Below, one piece after another: positions 37,101 to 47,668 of a DNA stretch of 64,000 bases (positions are counted from its first letter, which is position 1; each line of letters opens with the position of its first letter). The translations under genes and the position numbers were made by a program. Source of the DNA: Vitis vinifera (taxonomy: Eukaryota; Streptophyta; Magnoliopsida; Vitales; Vitaceae); the NCBI RefSeq assembly GCF_030704535.1, contig NC_081818.1:3299001-3363000 (forward strand). The letters are read 5' to 3'. The notes under the pieces are model-generated. The model had not been told where the DNA came from. It searched no databases and saw only the letters and a list, made by a program, of their open reading frames with translations.

Positions 37101-38759
37101 ATTGAAAGGACAATTTTTATAAATTATTTTAAAAAAAGGAGCTAATAAAATAAATGAAATGAAAATAATTTCAATTTTAATGGTTATTAATTTATTTATT
37201 TTTATTGAAGGCTAGATTTGTACCCTTTGCCACTCTTTATAAAAAAAATTCTTTCCAATTAGTTGACCTTGTGTATCAATCGGTCAATTGTTTGATTAAA
37301 CATAAAATATTTAAGATTGAAAAACTCTTTTTAAAGATATAACATGTGTAAAAAAACATGAGTTGTTATCCTTAAAAAATCAATTTCATTTTTTTTTAAA
37401 AAAATATTTTAAAAAAATGCAAAAAGTTGATCTCTATAGTTTTGAAATTTTTGCATCATTAGAAAACATTTTAAATCATGAGTAGTACTAAAATGTGGTT
37501 TTCATTTAGAAAACTTTATCATGGAAGTTATAAAATAATAAAGTTGATTTAGACACTTGGATGATTTTAAGTGTTTAAATAAAAATATAATGTACTATAA
37601 TATAACACAACAATAATATTTAAAAGATATTGTAGAAAAGTTAACTTTAAATACCTATTTTTGAAATAGGGATGATAATGACGTTTTTTTGGTACTTATT
37701 ACTAATGGGACGAGTTTAAAATTTAAATAAATGAGTTAGAGACAAGTGTGAAGCTTTTTTTAAAATTCAGGACGAGTTCGCATATTACATTGTCTCACCT
37801 CATCTTATCCCGATTTCATGTAAAATTAATTTAATTTAATTTAATTTTCTTATTTTTAATATATAATATTATTAATAATAAAAATACTTTTCAATAATAT
37901 AAGTTATAAAAAATTATAATATTTTAATTATTTATAAAATATATTTATTTGAATGTAGTTAAAAAAATGAAAAAATTCTCAAAAAAAATAAAAATAAATA
38001 AATGGGCAAGGTAAGACAAATATGAGAAATTCACGTACCCGACCCACTTCGTCCCACCCATTCAATTTTTTTAATAAGATGAGAATTATTTTAAATATAT
38101 AGGACAAGATTGAGATGAGGTTGACGCATCCCAAACCCAACCCTCCATCTATATCTTTATGATATCTGTCTAACTTGACATATTTTATTGACTTTCTCTT
38201 TGAAAATTATTTTTTATTAACATTCTTAAAAATTAAAATATCAAATTTATAATCAAAATCAAATTTACCAAACCTGATATAATAATTTTATTTTCTCATG
38301 AACCAAATCTGAGTTAGTACTTGAGTTTTATTTCAATTGAGGAGGATTTGATCTCACCCATATGTTTCAATTGCAAAAATTTTAAAAATTAAAATAGAAT
38401 TATCGGAAATTTATTTTCTCAAGACAAAAAAACCTTTTTAAAAAGTGATATTTTACATGTTTTTAAAAGTAAATTACTAAATTCTTTTAATTTTGTGAAA
38501 CATTTCTCTAAATCTTTAAAAATGTTTTTCTTAAATAACTTTCACAATTTATTTTTATTTTTATTTTTTATTTTTATGGCCAATTGCAACACTATCACAC
38601 GTTAATATTATTATTATTATTATTATTTGTATTAATGTTGATTATTTGAATTTGATAACAAAGAGAAAAGCAAAAAAATATACGATTTGACTTCAATCTA
38701 AACCAAATTAATAGAACAAAATCACACTGAATCGTTGTTAAATTGGGTTGAAGTGAAGA
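34127..38759. other. intergenic, extremely AT-rich, no gene seen
   Basis: Divergent promoter region between the minus-strand LUL gene and the plus-strand ALG13 gene. It contains long A and T runs, two related blocks near 35870-36030 and 36165-36295 that share a (C/T)CTTCAATTG(A/G)GTTGTGAAT core and a CCAATTT(G/T)AATAATTATT end, a MITE-like piece near 36477-36750, and a possible dispersed element at 37670-38165. Confidence 0.45.
37670..38165. mobile_element. possible non-autonomous dispersed element
   Basis: A ~500 bp block opens with TAGGGATGATAATGACG and closes with ACGCATCCCAAACCCAACCC and CCATCTATATC. Both halves carry the words GACGAGTT, CTCACC and CGACCCACTTCGTCCCACCC that differ from the AT-rich surroundings. 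The partly complementary ends suggest a transposon derivative. No coding frame, and the ends are not exact. Confidence 0.3.
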
Positions 38760-38765
38760 ACTTGA

Positions 38766-38826
38766 GTGGCAGTTGCCAATTGGTCTGCAGAACCCTTACA
38801 CAGATTCTCTTTCAACCCACCATTAG
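38766..38826 (+). other. ALG13: candidate 5' untranslated exon of the ALG13 gene
   Basis: A stretch less AT-rich than its surroundings ends at ACCATTAG followed by a good donor, GTAAGCC. Acceptor-like signals lie just before the ALG13 ATG, with TTTATCTTATTAG ending near 40499. An untranslated first exon with an intron of about 1.7 kb is therefore plausible. This is inference from splice signals only. Confidence 0.35.
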
Positions 38827-39925
38827 GTAAGCCGGTCTTCATCTCCAACTCCTCCTCTTGGTTTGTTTATTGGAAACTTTTGTTTGGTTGCAGAGATAAT
38901 TTTTTCTCGGAAAATGGTAAAAATGTTTTGCCCCCGCTTCCCATGTTGAAGCTAAATCGGGTTAAAAATTAACAAATAGATGTTTTTTCTTGGCAAAATT
39001 TGACCGTTGAAATAGGCTGTTTTGTTTTTGGATCAAGGCTGTTCCGCCGGTGATATCAGCCGGATAATTCACGCTGTTGGCAAAGTGGTTGTGTAGATTG
39101 GGTCGGGAGGACTTGTTCCTGGGAGGTGGTTGAGATGAGTACTGAGAAAGTGCCTGATTCTGGATTGGAACAGCTTGGTTCATCAAAATTTCATTAATTG
39201 GGGTGATTTTTGGAGGTGGGTTGAGTGAGGAGGTTGGGGAAATTGATAAAGTCTGTGAGATGCATTGTATTGTTTCAGGTTGTGGATGATGCCAAAGTGC
39301 CCTGAGAATTGGGGAAGAAGATGGGAAAATTTTGGTGGCTTATGATATTATGTTTCAGGGAAAACTGTTTTGTTTGCTTTGGGGTTGTTTGTTTTTACTT
39401 ATGAAATTGAATATCCACTTACATTGGGCTGAAGCTTAGTGCTTGTTATTTTTGAGATTCTAAGAAATGTCAAAAAGCTTAGCAATTGAGCCCATAGATT
39501 TCCTGATACATTCTTAAAAAATATGTTTGTTTTCCTCTGTGGGATGGTTTTATCCAAATTTTATATATATGGCGGTCTTAGGAGAAAGATACATGATTTG
39601 AGATTATTGCTATTTATGCTTTTTGAAGGATTAATGTGTGATGTATAATTTTTTTTCCTTTATTTCCTGTTCTGTGCTTACCAACCTATGTATATATTAG
39701 CAAGGGAGAGTTAGTGTTGTAAAATTTGTTCCATGCTTTTGAAAAATTTGGGAATGGGAAAAGAAGACTTGTTTCTTGTTTGTAAGAACAGAAAAAAATG
39801 GGTGTGTTTCCAATTGCTACCTCATCTATGTATTTTAAATTGTGTATATATTCATGAGAGGAGTGTTAAATCCATTTTTTTTTAAAGATGTATTAGTCAT
39901 TGATGCTAAGAAAGCAGGGATGCAA

Positions 39926-40335
39926 GTATTAGGACTTGTTTGTAATTATTTTTGAAAATAATTACGAAAAAAACAGTTTGTAAGAACAGTTTTGAAAAAC
40001 TATTCTATGATGTTTTATAGAAAAGATGTTTGTTGAGAACTTGAAATGTTTTAAACTTGTTTTTAAATATGTTTTAAAAATAATTTTTATATGTAGTATT
40101 TTATATTTAATCATTCTCCATATTTGTATAATCATTTTATAAAACAACTCCTAGAAAATAAGTGAAAACAAGTAAAAAATGTTCTTTGAAAACATCATAT
40201 TTTCTATTTTTAAGAACCGAAAACTGTTTTTTGTTTTTTGGTTGCCAAATGTTTGTTTTCCCATTTTTTTTTGTTTTGAAGAACAAAAGAACAAAAACTA
40301 TTTTCGAAAACAGTTGCCAAACATGACTTTAGCGT
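39926..40335. mobile_element. dispersed AT-rich MITE-like element, copy B
   Basis: The block begins GGACTTGTTTGTAATTATTT and ends GTTGCCAAACATGAC, just upstream of the ALG13 coding start. Its middle part (TAAAACAACTCCTAGAAAATAAG) matches the block at 22496-22905, and in reverse orientation the one at 46190-46620. If the leader intron inferred above is real, the element sits in that intron. Confidence 0.5.
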
Positions 40336-40541
40336 TTGAAATTCAAATTTATTTATTTATTTATTTTTTTTGTCATTGGTTTATTGAATTACTTTCTCTG
40401 TAGTAATTTTTGTGGTTTCTGATATTGGTTCTTTTTGATCTATGTCATTCATCTCCTTTGTTAAATGTTTGATTCCTTAGATTTGCTTTATCTTATTAGA
40501 CATCTGATGTTGCTTCTGATAGCCATAAGCATACACAATAA

Positions 40542-41590
40542 ATGGGAGATACAGATGATTATATAAAGCCAGTGAGGACAGTTTTTGTGACTGTGGGAAC
40601 CACTTGTTTTGATGCTCTTGTTAAAGCAGTAGACACTCATGAATTTAAAAGAGAGTTGTTTGCAAGAGGATATACCCACCTTCTCATTCAAATGGGCCGC
40701 GGATCCTACATCCCCACAAAGGTATTTTGGACTTTGGTTTCATTGCTCTTTCTTTTTTGTTTTATGATTCATTTGTTTCATTCTTATTAACTATAAAGTA
40801 ATGATTCCAAATAGAGAAAAGGTAAAATTAAAAATTGTGGTGTGAAGTTGCTTGATTTTGGTGCTTTAAATGTGAACTCAATGAATTGTAATGTTAGGCA
40901 TGTCTGAAAGGTTATTTCTGGTTTTAAGTTCGGCTAGTTGGTTAACGAAGATGTTTTAAAAATTGTAAAATAAACTGAGAAACTGACTTGTTTTAAAAAA
41001 GAAAAATAAACTGAGAAACTGACGTAGGAGAAGTATGTTTTTGGAGTTTTATGAAGAAATCATGCTAGGAATATTGACCTGGAGGTTATTAATGACTCCT
41101 ATCATTAGAAAAGCTACCTAAGTAACCGCTTGGATATGCAAGAAATTGTCAAAGTACGAAATTTCATTATTATTTACAAACTCTAGGAGGATGGTATCCC
41201 TGTACCATGGGCATTATGTTTAGAACTCAAACTTGAAATTCGATAGATTCAGCAATGGTATTAAGTGATTACTGAACTTGTGCTTGGCAATGAAATTCAG
41301 AGCTTTGGCTAAATGATCTTGGAAATAACTTAAAGGCTACCGGCTGGGTGTAAGTTTTTCAAACTTTTTAGTTGGGCTTGTATGTTCTTGCTGTGCTTGT
41401 CTCGTAACTTGGGCTTTCAAACTTATTAGTTGTCTAAGGTCTTCTTTGACTACTATTTTCTTTGCATTTAATAATAATGATAATGATAGTGATAATAATG
41501 ATAATGATAATAATGATGATAATGATAATAATAATAATAATGATAATAATAATAATAATGATAATGATAATAATGATCATCATAATGATG

Positions 41591-41635
<45 letters not shown>

Positions 41636-44469
41636 GCAATTAAAGAAAAAGAATGTGGCTCCTACCTTGTTTAACCTTAACCTTAAAGAGAAATGAAAAG
41701 GTTACCCCAAAAATTTTCGTTTTTCTTCTCTTGCAATTAAACAAGTGGATGTGGAGCCTAGAAGGAGCCAACTTAGCTTCTTTAACTTTTCTGAGATGTT
41801 GATTCTTTTGGTTGTTTGCATGTACCTTTGATTATCCAAGCTTTGTTTTGGTTTGAATAGAACCCTGATCATTTCAATGCCATGAGCTTTCAAACCTGTG
41901 GCCTCATCAATATGGTTGGTGAATGAGGTGATCTCTGATTGTTATGGAATATCTAGTCGTTGTTTGGCATTAAAAGATAGGAGTGACATTTATTTCAACT
42001 GATTGGTCCCAGTTAAAGCAAGATATTTATGACAGGAGAACTCAAGCATTTGTTTTGAAAGCTGCCCCCTCCCTTGCTAAAATCAATATTCTCACCAATT
42101 TCTTTACAATGCAGTCTACAGGAGAAGATGGGTCACTAGTTGTAGACTTTTTCACTTTTTCATCAAGCATTGCAGACAATCTGAGATCAGCATCTCTTGT
42201 GATCAGTCATGCTGGTAATACCCTTCTTTTGTGATCAGTCACAAAATCTGAGATTGGCATCTGTTGTATTTTTCTTTTCCTGTTGTTGGATAATATTGCT
42301 ATTTGCTTTGTTATACTACTGCCATGTTTTGTTAGTGCTCAGCAATTAGATTATCTAAGCAATTAAGCTCCATTTGGACAATACTTTAACCAAACAACAT
42401 GAATCCTGAATATGATGCTAACAATTATTGTACTAATCCACATGTCTGCCTTCCATTAACCATATTAGTTCAAGTAATGGGAACTCCCATATTTATCTAA
42501 CACCCTTTGCTAGTATTAAAAAGAAAAACAGGAGTAGCATGTGGGAAAAGTGTGTTAATTGTTGCCCTGGAATTTGAAGTGGACTGTGGATATCCATATC
42601 CTATTATACATCTCATTTTGATTAAGGAAAAGAAACATAGTGCTTGCTTATGTTTTCTATATAATTCTTTGAAGAATTTGTTAGGTCAAATTTTTGGGCT
42701 AAAAGATCAACTATGCGGAACTAATTCAGCATGTGAACATGTTTTGCAAGAAACTGAAACTAGGATATAATCCTTTAGGGAACTCAAGGAGGTACATTTC
42801 CATGAGAATGCGTCCATCCTCTTTGAAAATGTTTTACATTGGAATGCATGGAAAAATTCATTCAACTCGTTCAACTCCCCGTCTTATAATCATAGTTGAC
42901 CTTATTTTTTGGTAGATCTTCATCACTGAGCTCTGTTATTTGAACCTTTGAGTTAAATGAGAGCCACAGGGATGGCTTACGCTTAAGTCCATATTTCAGT
43001 TTATCAACCTTTCTATCCTTTAAAGAACTAATTGCCACATAAATATATGATTTTTCTAGTTCTTTCTTTACTTTATTCCTTTAATCCTTTCCATTTTTGT
43101 ATTTATTAAAAATGAATCTGAACTTCTTTCACACAAAAGAAAATTTTATCATATTGGTTGTTTCAGCCTGCCATTGTTAAATTATAATTTGTTTTGATAC
43201 TTGCTAAGTAGGCTCAAGCATTGTTGCATGATTCTCCAACATAAAGGGATCAGTTTGAGTCAACTCAACCAGTACATAAGATTAACAAACCCTTTCTTTT
43301 GCTTGAAAAACTGAATTTGTTACTATGATCTCTAGCAAGTTTTGTTGTCCCTGCATCTTAACTCCATCCCTTCTCAATCCCCTAAATTGTCCTGGTTCCT
43401 TGTAGCTCCTAGATCGTTAATTTTTTTCCACATCAATCATTGCCTGTAGTTGCTAATTGACTGCTCCATAGCAATTGATCCTGTCATGTCTGTCAGTTAT
43501 GCATCATAACATTCTCTGAAAATTTCTTGGTACAGAGGTGGAAAAAATGGTTGAGTTAAACCCTTGAGGCCTGACTCAAGTGGTAAAGGAATGGGGAGGG
43601 TTTGTGGGAGGTTCTAGTTTCAAGTCCCAATGGGGCAAAACTTTATCTACCAAAAAAAATAAAAATAAAAATGGTTGAGTTTAAATCTTGAATAAATGGA
43701 GTCTGGTTCTTCACTCCTTCGAACCCCAAAACCCCTCAAATAGATGCCGGAGTCTGTCATGCTTCCATCATGAGATAAAATACATATTATATACTAGCCC
43801 TATGCAATTTGTAAATGCACCCTTTCAGCTCAAGCTTTCTCAATCACTATTTGCATTCTAGCTTTGTTGGCAAATTGTAATGCACTCCTGCAATAGGTTT
43901 CAGTTTTTAAAACCAGGGTAGGCAACAATCTACCGACCACCTTAAGCTGCTCAGGGTTATTAGAGTTATGTGATGGGGTGAGTAGCCAGCTAATGGGGTA
44001 GGTAGGAGTGGAAAACCAGACCACCCCCTACTTTTTCTTGTTTAATGAGAAAAAATAACAAGTTGATTCAAATTTTCTAAGCTTGATGTTCATTGAACTG
44101 GATGCTATAAGATAATATAACTGCTTCTATTAATTTGGATCAACTGTTCATGCAGCCAAAAATGGAGAAAAAGTAGGTGGAAGAACTTAATATTGAAAGA
44201 TGGAAAGAGATTCCATAACTGGTTTTGATTGTCATGCAGGGTCTGGGAGCATATTTGAGACATTGCGTTTGAGAAAACCTTTGATTGTGGTGGTGAATGA
44301 GGATTTGATGGACAATCATCAGAGTGAGCTAGCAGAAGAACTAGCAGAGCGGAAGCATTTATTCTGTGCTCGCCCTCAAACACTCTACCAAACTATTGCA
44401 ACTATGAACTTGGAATCTCTCCTTCCATATACCATCCAGGTGATGCTGCAGCAGTTGCTAAGCTTATAA
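40542..44469 (+). CDS. ALG13: ALG13 homolog, UDP-GlcNAc transferase catalytic subunit; C-terminus out of frame
   Basis: Three exons: 40542-40721, 42115-42214 and 44240-44469, giving 169 aa as read. ALG13 pairs with the membrane protein ALG14 on the cytosolic face of the ER to add the second GlcNAc of the dolichol-linked N-glycan precursor. Family signatures are present: [14 protein letters not shown] at 13-26, HLLIQMGRG at 46-54, and the nucleotide-sugar binding stretch [18 protein letters not shown] across the second splice, followed by NEDLMDNHQ. After LESLLPY the frame reads [12 protein letters not shown] and stops at 44469. Two bases over, the sequence reads [11 protein letters not shown]...FLGFPDD with a stop at 44496-44498, which is the family's usual ending. 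A TA duplication at 44428-44431 explains the shift. Introns 1 and 2 hold a compound microsatellite and a SINE. Confidence 0.88.
41468..41635 (+). repeat. compound (TAA)n/(TGA)n microsatellite in ALG13 intron 1
   Basis: About 170 bases of AAT/GAT triplets with interspersed ATG and ATC variants, ending in a purer run of about fifteen AAT units. It lies wholly in the intron between the first two coding exons of ALG13. Confidence 0.95.
43543..43681 (+). mobile_element. tRNA-derived SINE with target-site duplication in ALG13 intron 2
   Basis: The body (about 43560-43666) has a pol III A box (TGACTCAAGTGG, 43572-43583) and a B box (GTTTCAAGTCC, ending near 43627) at the usual spacing, then an A-rich tail of AAAAAAAATAAAAATAAAA type. 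The identical 15-mer AAAAATGGTTGAGTT flanks it at 43543-43557 and 43667-43681, a target-site duplication from target-primed insertion. There is no coding sequence. It is related to the sequence at 55057-55150. Confidence 0.85.
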
Positions 44470-45790
44470 ACAGGTTTCTAGGTTTCCCAGATGATTAATG
44501 GACTGTGAGATCTGAGAGAGCATTGATTTAAAGCATTTGGACCTCAGAAATTTAAAAGATCCACCACAATTTACATAGCATTTTTGTACAAAAGATTGCT
44601 TATCATCATCTGTATAAACTCCTTACAAAGAAAGTGGCTGTTCAAAAAAATGGAAACCCTGGTGACCGGGGAAATGTAAGCATCAAAATTATTTCAGTAC
44701 ATTAAATCCTAATATTGGTTCCATGCTATCAATTGAAGTACTGAATCTCATTATTTTTCAATGTTGTACCTTCAAAGGTCCTGGAGATTGTAACAGTGCC
44801 AGTCAATCACCATGGCCTATCCAGTGTCCACTGTGGCCTTCATCTGGGATAAAAAGGAACAGTGCAGAACAAGAAAGTTACTGACTAGATGTGCTTGGGC
44901 ATTGTTGTGGTCCAGGTTAAGCTTCATTATTCTCTTGTTCGAGCTGGTTTTCCAGATGGGCAAATTGTAAACTTATGTGACATTTGGGTTTTGCTCAGCT
45001 GTGTTCATGAATGATCCTAATTACTAGATTGTGGAATGTGTTTGTTATTGTGATTTGTGACCTACAATGCAGATAGTTGATAGTAGCTTCTGATGGTTGC
45101 CCATGACCTTTTTGATCCTGAAACAGAGCTGGTTTGTAGTTGGGTTGGAGCCTTGGTAACCAACCCAAAGTCGACATTATTGGGCCGGGTTCCTGAGCTC
45201 CAAGACCCAAATTTTCGCTTCGACCCAAAACCATACAAAAGTGGGCATTTAACATACACAGTCTCGGTATGTCTCATGCATGTGACTGAGAGGGGACTGG
45301 CACATGAGACTACAATGACTCTCCATTTGATCAGCTTTGACCTGGCCCTACAAGCATTGAATTCATATGTATGCCCAACTATCACCTATCTTCACAAAAA
45401 ATGTAAACAGCTACGTGACTATTGTGACTTGCAGATGAAAAAACAGAGGCTTTGGAGGTGTAAGAGTCAAAGATAAGATGCAGCCCCAATCTCTCTCTAT
45501 ATACGGATGGTGATATTCTAACGTTTAGCTCTGAACCCATGTCTCTCATCTACACCAAAAAGGTAAAACTAGAAATTGATGACTGGTTGCATAATCATCA
45601 ATGTTTGATAATTGTGCTCTGGTCATGTGGGGTGAGTTCATCATGGGTGTTGTTCCAACCCTGGCCCCTCAACTACAGTCATGCCTGTTTTGTTATGATA
45701 CATGAATAAGGACTGAAGTTTCTTTTTTTTTTTTTGTTTTCCCTTTTAATCATGATAGGGTTTGAAATGTTTTCACAAAGGGGTTTGAGT
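44470..45790 (+). other. ALG13 3' region and downstream spacer
   Basis: The bases up to 44498 still resemble the lost ALG13 tail. Beyond that is probable 3' untranslated sequence. An ATG-started frame at 45093-45476 (127 codons) has no recognisable domain and unremarkable composition, so it is not called as a gene. Confidence 0.4.
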
Positions 45791-47412
45791 TCTAGTATTG
45801 GATGCTTCTGTGGTTGCACTCCAAAGAAGGAAAATGCTTTATCTTCTTACCACCTTTTTGTATGATATCCTTCAAATGTATGGTTTTATTGTATGGGATA
45901 TTATATATGGAACAATTGCCAGTATGTATTGATGTAGCCATACAATTGTCATTTTCCATCCAGTAGTGCCTAGAGCAAAAGTTACAAAAACAGCTATTTG
46001 CAGACCCAATAACATACACAAAAGAACATAAGTCCAGCTCACAGAGCACACTAGGGTATCCACCCAAACAATGGGGCCCCTAATCACTGAAATACTCAAA
46101 AACATTACTCAGGCATTTATCCATTCATAAAAATAAAGCAACATTTTTTCCAACCCAATGTGTAAATAAACTCAAACCTTCAACATAAATGCATGTTTGG
46201 TAATTGTTTTTTTAAATAATTTTCTGTTTTCTTGTTTTAAAAATGGTTTTTGTTATCCAGTATATAAAAAAAGAAAAAGAAAAATATATTTGATAATAAA
46301 AAATAAAAAATAATAAAAATATCATATTTTAAAACATCTTTTAGTTATTTTTAATTATTTTTTGAAGATTGTTTTAACAAATTATCATACAAAGATGAAA
46401 AATAATAAAAAAAATAAATCACTACTACATGTAAAAATTATTTCTAAAATATATTTAAGAATATAAAAAACGTTAAAAATATTTTAAATTCTCAAACAAA
46501 CTTTTATTATACAAAATATTAGAGGATCGTTTTAAAAAATTATTCTTAATATATATATATATATATATATATTTCTTTTTTTCAGTTATTTTAAAAAATA
46601 CCTTTCAAACAAACCCTAATAGTCTTAAATCCAACATATCATGGTTTGTGGGTAGTCCTACTTTTCCAGGAATTGCTAGACTCAAAACAAGTTGGGATTT
46701 GGAGTCTCTTCTTCTCCGAGTTTCCTGCACATTTGCCTTGAGAGTACCACACTAAGCAAAGAGAGTACTAGGATTCAAGACCCAGCTACAGCCTACAAGT
46801 CAAAGGATAGATTGGCAGGTAACATTAAGTCATTAACTAACCACCCCCAAGACAAGAATTATATATAGATGTGGATTTTCCTTTGAAATGGGGCAGGGCA
46901 AGGACATGTGATTTTGAGTTTTCATAACCACCAATTTTCAGTAGTCAAGACTTTTGGCAAGCGTAATCAATGAGGAGTGCTTTTCTGCTTTGTAATCACA
47001 TGCTGTGTGATTTTTGTAAAGTGAGAGTATTTATGTAATCCAATAGTCTGAAAGTTTATCCCAAGAATCTGGTGAAAGAACCCTAACATTACTCTCCATA
47101 CACATGGTTTCAAATGAGTGGCATGGTGATTGTATCACCCATGTGGGATCGCAGGTCTTGCCTCTTGATTCTGATTAGAGTAATACCAAGTCCCTTTCAT
47201 GGGCCAAGCTGCAATTTCATGGGTGGTGCCATACCTGCTCATAACCACTTTCCCTAATCCCCATTTAAGGATTGGATGAGACAGTATTTTATCAGACTGC
47301 AGATTGATCTATCATATGATTATTATTTATGGATATGAAGTGGTGCAAAAGCTTCCAAGCAAGACAAAGACCATACCTTATATATTACAAAGGAAGGGAC
47401 AGAAAGAAGTAC

Positions 47413-47416
<4 letters not shown>
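45791..47416. other. intergenic spacer before the kinase gene
   Basis: No gene was seen. It contains the reverse-oriented MITE-like element at 46190-46620, and the kinase promoter runs into the GA tract at 47416-47449. Confidence 0.4.
46190..46620. mobile_element. dispersed AT-rich MITE-like element, copy C, reverse orientation
   Basis: The block starts GCATGTTTGGTAATTG and ends CAAACAAACCCTAATAG, so it has short inverted TGTTTG/CAAACA ends. Its interior, read on the minus strand, follows the order of words in 39926-40335, including TAAAACAAT.TT..AAAAA. An AT run at 46549-46572 lies inside. Confidence 0.5.

Positions 47417-47449
<33 letters not shown>
47416..47449. repeat. (GA)n microsatellite in the kinase leader or promoter
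   Basis: GA run of about 34 bases, roughly 220 bases upstream of the kinase ATG. A CT-rich stretch near 47620-47634 follows closer to the start. Such GA/CT tracts are common in plant leaders. Confidence 0.85.
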
Positions 47450-47454
<5 letters not shown>

Positions 47455-47668
47455 AGAGGGAGAGATAGGGGAGACGGAGAGAAGCAGCATGACCTCCTAG
47501 AAAGGGAAACTCAGCTACCATAATACGTACACTGATTTTCATGTTTTCCAATCCCAATGGAAACACAAGCTCTCTATACATTTTAACATCTACCATCTCA
47601 TCTCTGTCATTCACTTTATCTCTCTCTCTCTCTAGTAATTTCTTCTCTGTTCATTGCTCTTTGTGCTC

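Noticed and set aside
38962..39186. 74-codon minus-strand frame between LUL and ALG13
   Set aside because: It lies in the probable leader intron of ALG13 and has no domain or splice support.
43560..43666. tRNA gene
   Set aside because: A and B boxes are present, but there is no cloverleaf, there is an A-rich tail and a target-site duplication flanks it. It is a SINE.
45093..45476. 127-codon ATG-started plus-strand frame downstream of ALG13
   Set aside because: No recognisable domain, no splice or promoter context. Could be chance or a decayed fragment.
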